Part shown: positions 45,554 to 55,344 of the stretch, piece after piece
How positions within the stretch are numbered: the stretch's first letter is position 1
Layout: every line of letters starts with the position of its first letter
Assembly: GCA_021734835.1 (NCBI GenBank)
Contig: JAIPIH010000008.1
Location: 1 to 64,000 of the forward strand
DNA: 64,000 nucleotides
Source of the DNA: Candidatus Cloacimonadota bacterium
GTDB taxonomy: Bacteria > Cloacimonadota > Cloacimonadia > Cloacimonadales > TCS61
Direction of reading: 5' to 3'
Translations under genes and position numbers: made by a program
The notes under the pieces: generated by a model
Databases searched by the model: none
Seen by the model: only the letters and a program-made list of their open reading frames with translations
Told to the model about the DNA's origin: nothing

Positions 45554-48500
45554 CTATTTATCACAATTTACACAATCTTCATATTTTTCATGTTGCTTGA
45601 AACGTGTCATACCTAATTTACCAAATAGTGAATCAATCAGAGAATAAATGACCGGAATTACAAATAATGTGAGTATAGTAGCAAACGCTAATCCAAAAGC
45701 GATACTCACTGCCATTGGTTTATAATCAGATGTAGTGCTGGAATTAGAAATGATAATTGGCATAAACCCAGCTATTGTGGTTACAGTCGTCATAATTATT
45801 GGTCGTAATCTGATTGCACCAGCATTAATTAATGAGTTCCAGCGGTCAGTTCCGTTAGCTCTTTCACGGTTAACAAAATCCACTAAAACAAGAGCGTCAT
45901 TCACAACAACTCCTGCTAAAGCAACAACTGAGATCATTGTCATCATCGAAAATGGCAAACGAGTTACTAATAATCCAAATACAACTCCTATGAAAGCAAA
46001 TGGGACTGTGGTCATAACGATAAACGGCTGTACAGCAGACTTAAATTGAGTTGCTAAAATTGTGAAAATAAGTAGAATTGCAACACCAAACGCTAAGTAA
46101 AGTGAACGATTAGTTTTACTTTGCTGTTCTGCCTGTCCGCCATATTCGATTTGATAACCGGGAAATCTCTTAGAAAAATCTGAGAGTACCCCACCCGTGC
46201 CGGTTAAAGGATTTCCCTTTAACATCTGTGTAACTTCATCAGCAGTTAGTAGCTTAGTATTTCCATTATCCTGGTAAGTAGTAACTGAACCGGTAACCGT
46301 TATCAATCGTTTTCGATCTCGGTGTTCTATTTGGGAATAGCCGGAACCTATCTCCAGATCAGCAACTTCTTTCAAGGCTATCACACCACCATTAGAGGTT
46401 CTAACCGGCAGGTTTTCCAGATCTTCCAAATCATTGATCTGTTCATCAATTACTCTAACTACAATATCATATTCATCCATTCCTGCGCCACGGTATTTTG
46501 AGATATATCCTCCATAAGACGCGTATCCTACTAAGGAAGCAATAGTTTGAACGTTGATTCCATAAAAAGCTAGTTTATCATGCTTGGGAATAATACGGAT
46601 TTCCTTTTTACCTTCTGAAAAACTGGTATCAAGGTCAGTTGTCCCGGGAATTTTTTCAATTTCGGAAATTATATAAGCCCCAATCTCTTCTAATCTCGTA
46701 AGATCATCTCCCTTGACACGGATTTCGATTTCATTTCCGGTAGGAGGGCCGCCTCTTTCTCCATCTTTGAAGCGATACGTATAAAGCCCTGGCAAATTGT
46801 CCAGGTGTTGTCTGATCCTGTTTTTGATCTGATCATGGGAATATTTCATATTATCCAACTCCACCAGGTCAATTTTTACAGTTGCATTCCTTGTATCCAC
46901 TTGATTACGATGATTTTCTGAATACTGTCCAACTGTACTGACAACAGCCTCAACATCTTCTTTCTCCGGCATATTGAGAACAAAATCTTCTATCTGAACA
47001 ACTATTTCATCAGTTTTTTCCAAACTTGTACCTGTTGGCGATTGCAGATTTATTACAATTACTTTTGGTTTACCACGAGAGAAAAACTGGAATTTTACGA
47101 GTCCGAAGCGCAATGCAAGTACAGATAAAATAAAAGCAGTTATCAGGATAATTACCGTACGACCTCTATATTTTAAAACTTTTGTTACAGCTCTGCGGTA
47201 TTTTTTTACCAACCAATCATGCAGTTTATGCTCCTTATCCTCTCTATTAAAGTTACTTTTCCCGCTCAATTCGGAGACATGTGACGGCAGAATTACTAAA
47301 CTTTCAAATAAAGAAGCTAATAGGGCTGCTGTAACGACAATTGGAAATACGCTGAAAAATTTTCCCATAACACCTTCCATTAGAAGTAATGGCATAAAGG
47401 CAGCTACAGTAGTTGTAATAGCAGCCACAACCGGCCAGGCTATTTCTTGAGTACCTTTGATAGCAGCTTCCTTCGGGGATAATCCCATTTCACGGTACCG
47501 ATGAATATTTTCCAGTACTATAATTGCATCATCAACGATCATACCTAAAACTAATATCAGTGCAAACAAACTCAAGTTGTTTAGTGTTACATCAAGCTGA
47601 TTAATAATGATGAATGCTAAGAGGAAACTGAAGGGGATTCCCCATGCGGCAAAAAGCGCATTTTTCCAACCAATAAAAATCCACAACACTATGAACACCA
47701 GAAAAATACCGAGCAATGCATTATTACCAAGCGTACTAATGCTATTCCGAACTCTGATCGAGCCATCGTTCCTAACCTCCACCGAAAGACCTTCTAACCG
47801 TTTTTCGAATTCAGCAGCTTTAAGCCGGATCTCTTTCATAACACTAATGATATTCCCATCTGCTTTTTTAAAAATATCTACTGTCACAGCTTTGTTACCA
47901 TTCAATTTACTGATTGTTACAGCTTCTTCTAAAGTGTCACGCACAGCAGCTACATCTTCTATTCGCACCGATCTACCATTTGCGTCCATCTTCACTACCA
48001 GATCTCCGATTTGATCGATATTATCAAATTCACCCATTGTGCGTATGAGAAATTCAGCATAACCAACTTTGATAGAACCACTGGGTGCGTTCAAATTCCT
48101 CATATTAATGGAAGTAGCCAGATCGTTTAAGGAAATTCCATATTCTTTCAGTTTATTCATATCACTGTCTATCCAGATCTGACGATTACGCGTTCCTGCA
48201 ATGTTAACTTTGGAAATATAATTGAGTTCTAATATTTCATCTTTAAAATCATCCGCCAATTCCCTAAGAGCATTATCAGAAAGATCACCACCGATCGCAA
48301 CAGTACAGATCTCATTCACTTCCCTCATTTTGAGCTGTAATATATATGGATCATCAGCCCCAGCAGGCAGATTATTAACCTTTTCCATTTCAGTATTCAA
48401 CTGCTGCCACGCTTTATCAATATCTGCCTTGGGATCAATCTGAATATAGATCGTTGCTCTCCCTTCTGAAGCGGTTGAAGATATATGATCAACATTTTCT

Positions 48501-48721
48501 AAATCAGATAGCTGATCTTCTATCCTTTTTACAACAAGTTTTTCCATCTCTGCAGGTGAAACACCGCGGTAAGTCACCATAATATAAAAAGCTCCGAAAT
48601 CTACTGCCGGAGTTTCCTCTTTCGGCATATTGATCATTGTGTATAATCCAAAAATAAAAACGATTATCATGATCATATTTATCAATACACTATTATCCAC
48701 TGAAAATTTTGCTAAAGACAT
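45554..48721 (-). CDS. RND-family efflux transporter, inner-membrane permease
   Basis: A 1055-aa AcrB/MdtB-type proton-driven pump with twelve membrane helices and two large periplasmic loops; length is normal. Visible family motifs are the N-terminal 'FSVDNSVLINMIMIIVFIFG', 'GLYTMINMPKEETPAVDFG', the TM4 segment 'LVLGMIVDDAIIVLENIHRY' with its two Asp residues of the proton relay, and 'VVNDALVLVDFVNRERANG' near TM10. It ends the PadR-TolC-MFP-RND operon, 114 bases after the adaptor gene. Export of hydrophobic or amphiphilic compounds is likely, but substrates cannot be named. The C-terminus is 'KYEDCVNCDK', a C-x-x-C tail unusual for RND pumps. Confidence 0.94.
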   Translation of the reverse strand: MSLAKFSVDNSVLINMIMIIVFIFGLYTMINMPKEETPAVDFGAFYIMVTYRGVSPAEMEKLVVKRIEDQLSDLENVDHISSTASEGRATIYIQIDPKADIDKAWQQLNTEMEKVNNLPAGADDPYILQLKMREVNEICTVAIGGDLSDNALRELADDFKDEILELNYISKVNIAGTRNRQIWIDSDMNKLKEYGISLNDLATSINMRNLNAPSGSIKVGYAEFLIRTMGEFDNIDQIGDLVVKMDANGRSVRIEDVAAVRDTLEEAVTISKLNGNKAVTVDIFKKADGNIISVMKEIRLKAAEFEKRLEGLSVEVRNDGSIRVRNSISTLGNNALLGIFLVFIVLWIFIGWKNALFAAWGIPFSFLLAFIIINQLDVTLNNLSLFALILVLGMIVDDAIIVLENIHRYREMGLSPKEAAIKGTQEIAWPVVAAITTTVAAFMPLLLMEGVMGKFFSVFPIVVTAALLASLFESLVILPSHVSELSGKSNFNREDKEHKLHDWLVKKYRRAVTKVLKYRGRTVIILITAFILSVLALRFGLVKFQFFSRGKPKVIVINLQSPTGTSLEKTDEIVVQIEDFVLNMPEKEDVEAVVSTVGQYSENHRNQVDTRNATVKIDLVELDNMKYSHDQIKNRIRQHLDNLPGLYTYRFKDGERGGPPTGNEIEIRVKGDDLTRLEEIGAYIISEIEKIPGTTDLDTSFSEGKKEIRIIPKHDKLAFYGINVQTIASLVGYASYGGYISKYRGAGMDEYDIVVRVIDEQINDLEDLENLPVRTSNGGVIALKEVADLEIGSGYSQIEHRDRKRLITVTGSVTTYQDNGNTKLLTADEVTQMLKGNPLTGTGGVLSDFSKRFPGYQIEYGGQAEQQSKTNRSLYLAFGVAILLIFTILATQFKSAVQPFIVMTTVPFAFIGVVFGLLVTRLPFSMMTMISVVALAGVVVNDALVLVDFVNRERANGTDRWNSLINAGAIRLRPIIMTTVTTIAGFMPIIISNSSTTSDYKPMAVSIAFGLAFATILTLFVIPVIYSLIDSLFGKLGMTRFKQHEKYEDCVNCDK

Positions 48722-48835
48722 ATAAACTCCATTAATTTTTTGCAGCTGCAGATTTCACTGGCAGCTTTAAATAAGGATTAGACAATTTCATATTTTAGAA
48801 AGTTATAAATTTTCATTCCACAGAACTCATTAAGA

Positions 48836-49939
48836 TCACTCGAAACTGAATCCTGATTTAACATCGACAAGTGAACCATCTGAAAGACTGTCTATTCCAT
48901 CTATCACTAACATATCTCCTGCTTCTAACCCGCTGGTAATAATCACATTATTTGCGACTTTTTCCCCTAATTCGACAATTCTCATTTCTGCTCGGTTTTC
49001 AGAATTTATTATATAAACAAACTTTTTATCGTATTTTTCCCGTAGATTTTCAATAGAGGTGTATAAGACATCTTTATATGTTTTGGAAAAAATTCGACCT
49101 GCAACTATCATACCGGAGTAAAGCTCAAGATCAGGATTTTCCAGTATAATTTCTACCGGATAATTATTTCCACCCGAGACTGGGCGAATTCCCACACCGG
49201 AAATTTTACCTGCATAATTTTTCCCTTGATAAGCTATTGTGACTTTATCGCCTTTTTTCACGTATGAAATATCCGATTCACCAATACCAGTTTTAATGAT
49301 CAGTTTTTTGGAATTTACAATACCAGCAATATACTTTCCTGAGCTTACCATTTCTCCTATCTTTAAATTCAATTCCGTCAGAAAACCTGATACTGGAACA
49401 TTAAATTCGGAATTTTCATAGTTCTTTCTGGCTATTTCAGAAGCTGCCATAAGGCCATTATATCCAGCCTGAGCATTTTTCTGATTGCTTTTTACCTGAA
49501 GATATTCTTCCGCCGAGATCATTTGTTTGCTATATAAATTCTCCGCTGCTTTGAGTTTAATGTTAGCTGATTCCAGAGCTGCTTCTCCTGCCATTAGAGC
49601 TGCTTTTGCTTGTTCCAATTGGTTTTTTGCATAAGTATTATCCACACGGCCAATAGACTCACCTTTTTCTACCCATTCTCCCAAGTTTTTATAAATTTCT
49701 ACGACTTTACCATTTGTTTCACTGATCACATTTACGTCGGTAATTCCCTCTAATTTACCTGTAAACTTGATAAATTTATCCAGATTGCTCAGCTGCATAC
49801 TTTGGACCATCACCAGGATCGCCTCTTCTTTCTTTTTATCACCAACTTTATTTTTTGCTGATGATTGAGATTTTGAACAAGCAACTAACAACGTAGCTAT
49901 CAGCAACGCCTGGAAAGTAACTTTTAATAATTTTCTCAT
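48836..49939 (-). CDS. RND efflux periplasmic adaptor (membrane fusion) lipoprotein
   Basis: A 367-aa HlyD/AcrA-like adaptor bridging the RND pump and TolC. Lipobox 'LLVACSKS' (Cys21) anchors it to a membrane. The barrel-sandwich half 'TDVNVISETNGKVVEIYKNLGEWVEKGESIGRVD' precedes a helical hairpin (about 105-170), and the second half is 'EFNVPVSGFLTELNLKIGEMVSSG'. The beta-barrel and membrane-proximal domains follow (about 210-367). Its start overlaps the end of the upstream tolC-like gene by four bases. Export of several substrate classes is possible. Confidence 0.92.
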   Translation of the reverse strand: MRKLLKVTFQALLIATLLVACSKSQSSAKNKVGDKKKEEAILVMVQSMQLSNLDKFIKFTGKLEGITDVNVISETNGKVVEIYKNLGEWVEKGESIGRVDNTYAKNQLEQAKAALMAGEAALESANIKLKAAENLYSKQMISAEEYLQVKSNQKNAQAGYNGLMAASEIARKNYENSEFNVPVSGFLTELNLKIGEMVSSGKYIAGIVNSKKLIIKTGIGESDISYVKKGDKVTIAYQGKNYAGKISGVGIRPVSGGNNYPVEIILENPDLELYSGMIVAGRIFSKTYKDVLYTSIENLREKYDKKFVYIINSENRAEMRIVELGEKVANNVIITSGLEAGDMLVIDGIDSLSDGSLVDVKSGFSFE

Positions 49940-51273
49940 TTATTTCCTCCGTAAGTATTCAAAATTTTATTTAATACCTCTTCATCTTCTGTTCCCATTA
50001 AACTGAGAAGATAAGATTTAGCACTTAAATAGTCATAGAAACCTATTGCTGCTTGATTCTGAGCAGAGTTATACATGATCTCACTCGAAAGTAGTTCATT
50101 TGCCGTGATAAGTCCATTTGCAAACCGTTCTTTCATCTGCTCGTATGTTTCCCGGGAATACTCCAAAACCATTTGAGATGAATTGACCGTCTTAGCCGCC
50201 GATATTAAATTCAATACAGAACTTTTCATGGAAAGCTCAATAGTCTTCCGGGTCGACTCAAAACTATATTTTGCCTTTTTCATATTATTGCGGGCAACTG
50301 CGACTTTCAATCCATTGTTAACCAGTGGAAAGATCGGCACAGATACATTAATTCCAATCTGACCGACATTATTATTGAAATCTGCTTCGAAATTATATTT
50401 TGACCAACTTTTCATATATTGTAAATTTATAGTTGGCAGAAAGTTCCCTGTAGCCAGTAACAATGATTTGTTACTCGTTTTTATAGATAGTTCCGAGATC
50501 TTTAGAGCTGGATTATGTTTCTTACCAATTAACAAAATCTCTGATACTATATCAACACTCTTTTCAAAGTTTGTTTCCTGCAATATCTGTAACTCAAGTT
50601 GATGATCATCACTTGGAATATCCAGAATATCTTCGATCTTTTCCAAACTCAAAAAATTGGCCAGATCAATCATAGTTGTTTGATAGTGAGTCTCCATTTT
50701 GATAAGATCAACTTCTTTTGATGCTTGCTCAGCTCTCATTTGTAGATAACCAGCTTTAGATAGCGATCCTGTTTCGTATTTGACTTTAGCGATCTCCGTA
50801 TTGGTTTGAGAAGTTTGAAGATTTTTTTTTGCAATTTCGAGCAGTGCTTTGTTTTTCAGAACTGAGAAATATTTGTCCTCAACACTATTGAGAGTCTTGA
50901 GCCGAGAACTTTTTAGAGATTCATTTGCGATTTTATACGAATCTCTGCTTATAGCTGCTCCCAGCCACAATTTACCGCCATTGAAAATCGGTTGATTGAC
51001 TACCAGTTGACAACTATAAACGCCGTCATAAGTATCGGTTGTATTAAGAAAAGCTATTTCTTCCTCATATTGAGTGTAGCCTCCACTCAGGGAAGCTGAA
51101 GGAACCAAATTAAGATAATTGTTCCACAAGCTGTTCTTACTGGCCTTATCCGCTTCTACTTCAGCTAGAAGATCAGGATTTTTATTCAAAGATATTTGTC
51201 TTGCTTCCTGCAAACTAAGTGAATTCAAAGAAATCGCTAAAACCATAAATAATAGCATGGCTAAATGTCTCAT
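49936..51273 (-). CDS. TolC-family outer-membrane efflux protein
   Basis: A 445-aa outer-membrane channel protein, with a signal peptide (1-20) and two OEP repeats. Typical segments are 'LSLQEARQISLNKNPDLLAE' at the N-terminus, long coiled helices ('LKTLNSVEDKYFSVLKNKALLEIAKKNL') and a second repeat ending 'YEQMKERFANGLITANELLSSEIMYNSAQNQ'. It overlaps the padR gene by four bases and the adaptor by four bases, so all four genes form one operon. It supplies the outer-membrane exit duct for the RND pump. Confidence 0.93.
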   Translation of the reverse strand: MRHLAMLLFMVLAISLNSLSLQEARQISLNKNPDLLAEVEADKASKNSLWNNYLNLVPSASLSGGYTQYEEEIAFLNTTDTYDGVYSCQLVVNQPIFNGGKLWLGAAISRDSYKIANESLKSSRLKTLNSVEDKYFSVLKNKALLEIAKKNLQTSQTNTEIAKVKYETGSLSKAGYLQMRAEQASKEVDLIKMETHYQTTMIDLANFLSLEKIEDILDIPSDDHQLELQILQETNFEKSVDIVSEILLIGKKHNPALKISELSIKTSNKSLLLATGNFLPTINLQYMKSWSKYNFEADFNNNVGQIGINVSVPIFPLVNNGLKVAVARNNMKKAKYSFESTRKTIELSMKSSVLNLISAAKTVNSSQMVLEYSRETYEQMKERFANGLITANELLSSEIMYNSAQNQAAIGFYDYLSAKSYLLSLMGTEDEEVLNKILNTYGGNK

Positions 51274-51851
51274 ACTTCCTCCGAGAAATCTTTTAAGTTT
51301 TCAGGTAAAACAGCATTCTCTTGCAGTTCCGAAATTGTCTGCAGCTGCACCTTCATAATCTCATTCATTTTATTCATCATGATCTCTACATAAAAGGGAA
51401 AAGTTGAAGCATCTTCTTTTTGCATTACTTTCTGCCGTTTTTCCAGTATGCTTGCCATAAGTTCACGTATTTTTTGCTCGTGAATTGATAAAGCTCTGAT
51501 AAATTCTGATCTAGTGATGTTGTTTTTTACAAACCTGACAGCATGCCAGAAATCCATAGGCGAGGCTTGAACATCTTCCTGGAAAAGAAAATTCCGTAAT
51601 ATTTTCAAAAAGTGCTGATGACCATCTTCTGTTATTGTGAAAACTTTTTTGGGGGGATTATGTTCCTCTTGTTTCATTTCTCCAACAATATATCCTTTCT
51701 TTTCCAGTCGTTGTAACGCTTTGTAAACCGATGCTATTTTGACCTTTGTCCAGAAGACCAAACCTCTTTTTTCAAAGAAACTAACGATCTTATAACCATG
51801 CATTGGTTGTTCCATCAACAGTCCCAGAACAATTAGATTAACTCTCGACAT
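51270..51851 (-). CDS. PadR-family transcriptional regulator of the RND operon
   Basis: Winged-helix repressor of the PadR family: 'VNLIVLGLLMEQPMHGYKIVSFFEKRG' and 'VYKALQRLEKKGYIVGE' are the DNA-binding half, 'HNPPKKVFTITEDGHQHFLKIL' the wing, and the C-terminal helices form the dimer. I place the start at 51851 (MSRVNLIVL), because GGAGG is 4 bases upstream; the frame extends to 51920 without a ribosome site. It is first in its own operon, so autoregulation and control of the pump genes is likely. An inverted repeat lies 13-35 bases upstream of the start. Confidence 0.9.
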   Translation of the reverse strand: MSRVNLIVLGLLMEQPMHGYKIVSFFEKRGLVFWTKVKIASVYKALQRLEKKGYIVGEMKQEEHNPPKKVFTITEDGHQHFLKILRNFLFQEDVQASPMDFWHAVRFVKNNITRSEFIRALSIHEQKIRELMASILEKRQKVMQKEDASTFPFYVEIMMNKMNEIMKVQLQTISELQENAVLPENLKDFSEEV

Positions 51852-51863
51852 CATACCTCCAAA

Positions 51864-51886
51864 TGATAAAAATTTTGATTTTATCA
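51864..51886. promoter_or_regulatory. Inverted repeat before padR, possible operator
   Basis: TGATAAAA-N7-TTTTATCA: perfect 8-bp arms, 7-base spacer, between the padR ribosome site and a TTGACA (minus strand, 51915-51920). The position suits repression by PadR, but an AT-rich repeat can arise by chance and it is not the ATGT-N8-ACAT motif of classical PadR. Confidence 0.4.
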
Positions 51887-52072
51887 ATTTCACAAAATAA
51901 TTTCCCCATACTACTGTCAAGTATATTATTATAAAGTATAATAGCGCGACATCTTTTCCGCATCCAATATTTTTTAAAAAATAAATTCATAACAAGTTGT
52001 TAATAAAGGAATAAGCTGTAATAAAATATTTTTTTGGCTTGACACGATAACCTCGATAAAAATTTGTCACTA

Positions 52073-52090
52073 ACTTGCTTTAAAGCAAGT
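52073..52090. promoter_or_regulatory. 18-bp perfect palindrome upstream of the Bax-like gene
   Basis: ACTTGCTTTAAAGCAAGT reads the same on both strands. It lies 33 bases before the TTG start at 52124, downstream of a TTGACA at about 52040. It could be an operator for a dimeric regulator or a leader hairpin; no protein can be named. Confidence 0.45.
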
Positions 52091-52123
52091 GAATAAGTAA
52101 GTAAAAAGTAATGGAGACGAAGA

Positions 52124-52900
52124 TTGTCAAAAAATAAAATATTATCGTTATTATTGATCATAATGGTACTGAGCTTCGCATTGAATGATATACTATCTGC
52201 TAACCTGGTACCTGAATGTTCAATTCACAAAGTAGATAAATATAGTAAAATACCAAATTTTATAAATTACAAAACACCTGCTAAACGAATTCAATATTTC
52301 TATACATTTTTAACACCAATCGTAAATAATGAAAATAGCAAGATATTATGTGATCGCCGAAAATTAACAAGGATAATGGCACAGACGGAATCTAAGAAAC
52401 TTAGGGAAAATGATATAAACTGGTTGAAACAGAAGGCTGCATATTACAAGCTAAGATCTTTTTCTTACAACAATGAACAGGATTTAAAGAAATTGAAGGG
52501 TAGGATTGACATCATACCAGTAGAGATTGTATTATCCCAAGCAGCAATTGAGTCAGCTTATGGCACTTCCGGTTTTGCTAGAAGAGCAAACAATTTATTT
52601 GGTATGAGAACATATTCAAAAACAAATGGTCTTATCCCGCAGAATATTCCTCAGAATTCCGGGATTTACGTTGCTAAATATGAAAGCGTAAATCAATCTG
52701 TGCAAAGTTATTGCAGAAATCTTAATACTCATAAGGCTTACGCTAATTTTAGAAAAAAACGTTCTGAATTAAGGGCCGGCAATTCCCCGCTTGATCCATT
52801 TCAACTTGTCACAAACCTGATCGCCTATTCTGAAGAAGGTCCTAGATACATTAATAAAATAACCAGAGTAATGGAGAAAAACGTCAATCTATTAAACTGA
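52124..52900 (+). CDS. Bax-like exported glucosaminidase (GH73-type)
   Basis: A 258-aa exported peptidoglycan hydrolase candidate. The hydrophobic N-terminus (5-25) is a signal or anchor. The core 'PVEIVLSQAAIESAYGTSGFARRANNLFGMRT' carries the catalytic-type E143 of the Bax/FlgJ glucosaminidase family, with the later 'YVAKYESVNQSVQSYCRNLNTHKAY' block. E. coli Bax is of similar length. The start is TTG, chosen because GGAGA lies 6 bases upstream and the frame begins with a proper signal. Likely cleaves GlcNAc-MurNAc bonds during growth or division. Confidence 0.85.
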   Translation: MSKNKILSLLLIIMVLSFALNDILSANLVPECSIHKVDKYSKIPNFINYKTPAKRIQYFYTFLTPIVNNENSKILCDRRKLTRIMAQTESKKLRENDINWLKQKAAYYKLRSFSYNNEQDLKKLKGRIDIIPVEIVLSQAAIESAYGTSGFARRANNLFGMRTYSKTNGLIPQNIPQNSGIYVAKYESVNQSVQSYCRNLNTHKAYANFRKKRSELRAGNSPLDPFQLVTNLIAYSEEGPRYINKITRVMEKNVNLLN

Positions 52901-53071
52901 AAATACTAATTTTTAAATCCTATCATAATCAGTTTTCATTTTTACTTTTCTTAATATGCAATACCCTAGGTGTTAAGCTTTGATACTCAAATTGTCATCG
53001 TAAAAGTAAAAAATAGTTGCATAATAAAATCTAATAATAAAGTTTGATTTTAATATTCTGAGTAAGGAGCT

Positions 53072-54316
53072 ATGATGCAAAAAGCAACAATAATATTTAT
53101 GCTGATACTTGTCCCCTTGATCTGCTTTGCAGAAAATTATTCATTGGAAGAATTAATTAATATTGGTTTAGAACATTCTTTTCCTATTAAGCAGGAAACC
53201 GTAAATTTACAGAATTCTTCCAGTCAATTTAGGAGTAGCTTATACGGTATATTACCGCAAGTGACTGCAGGTGTGAACAAAACAAAGAGCTACGACCCAT
53301 CTGAAACAGATTGGAATGATAGTGGATATTTAAATATTTCTAAGAGCTTCTTCATGAATGACCCATCCTATTACAATGTTCGAACTTCAATTTACAGTAT
53401 GAAGAATGCCGAACTTTCATTTGATGAAACGAGAAAACAAATCGCATATTACATTTTTTCCAACTATTTAAATATCTTGGAACTGCAGGAAACTTTGGCT
53501 ATTCAAGAAAAAAATCTGGAATTACAAAACAAGATTAAAAGTAATATCAAAGTGCAGTATGAAACTGGTGATAAATCCCTACTTGAACTGAAGAAGAGTG
53601 AAATTTCATTGTTGGATTATGAGATCGCTTTGAATGAAGCATCAAATTCTCTTTCTAAAACCAGAAAGGAACTTTTTACCTATTTGAATATAGAAGATGA
53701 AGGTTTCGACTTTGAAAAACCGGAATTCAAACTGGATCTACATAAAACTGATTTTCAAACAAATAATACTTTATTGAAGAAATATTATTCTCTGGAAATT
53801 AACAAATTATCACATTTCCAAACAGTTATGGCTTTATTCCCTTCTGTTTCAATAGGATACAATCTTGTTCATAATGATAGCGATGATCTGGGTTCTTTTT
53901 CAAATTATAATCGGAATTCTCAATCTATTTCTTTATCTGCCAGCTGGAATATTTTCGGTATTTTTGATAACCTTGAAAGAGCTTCCCGGAGTAAAAGAAA
54001 TCTCAAAATACTTAGGTTAGATTACGAAAAAACAATAAAGGACAATAGCAGTGAGCTAACAAATTTATACAATGATCTGGAAACTTTAAAAAAATCTTAT
54101 GATCTTTATGAAGAGAAATTGTCATTGGCAGAAGAAACTTTGAAAATGGCCAGAGAAAATTACCGCTTTGGTATAATAAGTTTATTAGATCTTGATAGTT
54201 CCAAGATTGAATATCAGAATACTTTGTTAGATCGTATTCAAGTTTACTATCAACTGATGAAAATTCAAGAAAAAATCAACTTACTACAATCGAATAAAAT
54301 ATTAGATAAATTCTAA
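53072..54316 (+). CDS. TolC-family outer-membrane protein
   Basis: A second OEP-type protein, 414 aa, not next to a pump gene. Signal peptide 1-19; 'YSLEELINIGLEHSFPIKQE' begins the first repeat. Long amphipathic helices ('ALEETL'-like, 'QEKNLELQNKIKSNIKVQYETGDKSLLELKKSEISL') alternate with short beta segments, and the second repeat ends 'LKMARENYRFGIISLLDLDSSKIEYQNTLLD'. An AAGGAG site precedes the ATG. It may serve ABC or RND exporters elsewhere in the genome. Upstream is the Bax-like gene, 171 bases away, on the same strand. Confidence 0.9.
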   Translation: MMQKATIIFMLILVPLICFAENYSLEELINIGLEHSFPIKQETVNLQNSSSQFRSSLYGILPQVTAGVNKTKSYDPSETDWNDSGYLNISKSFFMNDPSYYNVRTSIYSMKNAELSFDETRKQIAYYIFSNYLNILELQETLAIQEKNLELQNKIKSNIKVQYETGDKSLLELKKSEISLLDYEIALNEASNSLSKTRKELFTYLNIEDEGFDFEKPEFKLDLHKTDFQTNNTLLKKYYSLEINKLSHFQTVMALFPSVSIGYNLVHNDSDDLGSFSNYNRNSQSISLSASWNIFGIFDNLERASRSKRNLKILRLDYEKTIKDNSSELTNLYNDLETLKKSYDLYEEKLSLAEETLKMARENYRFGIISLLDLDSSKIEYQNTLLDRIQVYYQLMKIQEKINLLQSNKILDKF

Positions 54317-54466
54317 TCAAATTCGCTACGCATAGTTAAAAATACTCATATTGATAACGCAAAAGTTTGTAAAGTTTTTCGGAAATTGATCATATAAATT
54401 TTTATTTCAGATCAAAGTTGATCCTAATTTTTAATCATTTTATTTGAATTATTATTGGAGTTGAGT

Positions 54467-55243
54467 ATGATAAAATTCATCACTGAATTAGCTGTTGATA
54501 CCGGCAAAATAATCCGCGATGCCTATAATAAAGCAGAGACAGACATCAAATATAAAGGTGAAATAGATATCGTTACCAAGACAGATATTCTTTGTGAAGA
54601 GCATATCATCATAGCCATCAGAAAGCAGTTTCCGGATGATGAGATATTATCGGAAGAAAGAGAGCCTGTCAATGAAGGGGCGAGAAGAAAATGGATAATT
54701 GATCCATTAGATGGAACTACAAATTTTTCGCATAGATATCCCTTTTGTGCAATCTCCATTGGACTCGAGATTGATGGACAGTTATGCTTTGGTGTTGTAT
54801 ACAATCCTATTTTGAATGAGCTTTTTCATGCTGAGAAAGGCAAAGGTGCCTATCTGAATAACAAAAAAATAACAGTCTCAAACACAAAGTTAATTTCAAA
54901 TTCTCTAATCGAGACCGGTTTCCCTTACGATCGTTGGGAAAAGGGAAAATTCTATATGAAAGAATATCTGGCTTTCACAATGAGATGTCAAGGCGTAGGG
55001 AGAGCAGGGGCAGCTGCCGTTGATCTTTGTTATGTTGCTTGTGGAAGATTGGATGGATTTTTTGAACGTAAGTTAAAACCTTGGGACATGGCTGCCGGTA
55101 GCCTTGTCGTTGCGGAAGCGAGAGGACAATTAACTCAATTTAATTCAAAACCTTGGCATTACTCAAGTAATACCATAGTTGCTTCAAATCAGAATATACA
55201 TGACAAAATGATACTAATTTTAGAAACAGCTCATCAGGATTAG
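54467..55243 (+). CDS. suhB: Inositol monophosphatase family protein
   Basis: A 258-aa Mg-dependent sugar-phosphate phosphatase of the SuhB/IMPase family. Motifs: 'LSEER' metal ligand (about 62-66), 'WIIDPLDGTTNFSHRYPF' (about 75-92) with the ligand Asp residues, and 'KPWDMAAGSLVVAEARG' near 205. All are intact. The frame opens at a TTG at 54455, but the ATG at 54467 has GGAG 6 bases upstream and the family N-terminus, so it is preferred. The precise substrate (inositol-1-phosphate, fructose-1,6-bisphosphate or another) cannot be told from sequence, so the symbol is tentative. Confidence 0.92.
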   Translation: MIKFITELAVDTGKIIRDAYNKAETDIKYKGEIDIVTKTDILCEEHIIIAIRKQFPDDEILSEEREPVNEGARRKWIIDPLDGTTNFSHRYPFCAISIGLEIDGQLCFGVVYNPILNELFHAEKGKGAYLNNKKITVSNTKLISNSLIETGFPYDRWEKGKFYMKEYLAFTMRCQGVGRAGAAAVDLCYVACGRLDGFFERKLKPWDMAAGSLVVAEARGQLTQFNSKPWHYSSNTIVASNQNIHDKMILILETAHQD

Positions 55244-55344
55244 ATCTGAAATGATCTACTTTCTAAAAGTTATAAATAGTTTGACACCATAGTACAAATT
55301 TTAAACCTGTAAATATAATTACAATAATTCGCAAAAGGATACTG

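Noticed and set aside
55281-55319. TTGACA and TATAAT before the TetR gene as a promoter
   Set aside because: The two boxes are 27 bases apart, too far for one sigma-70 promoter.
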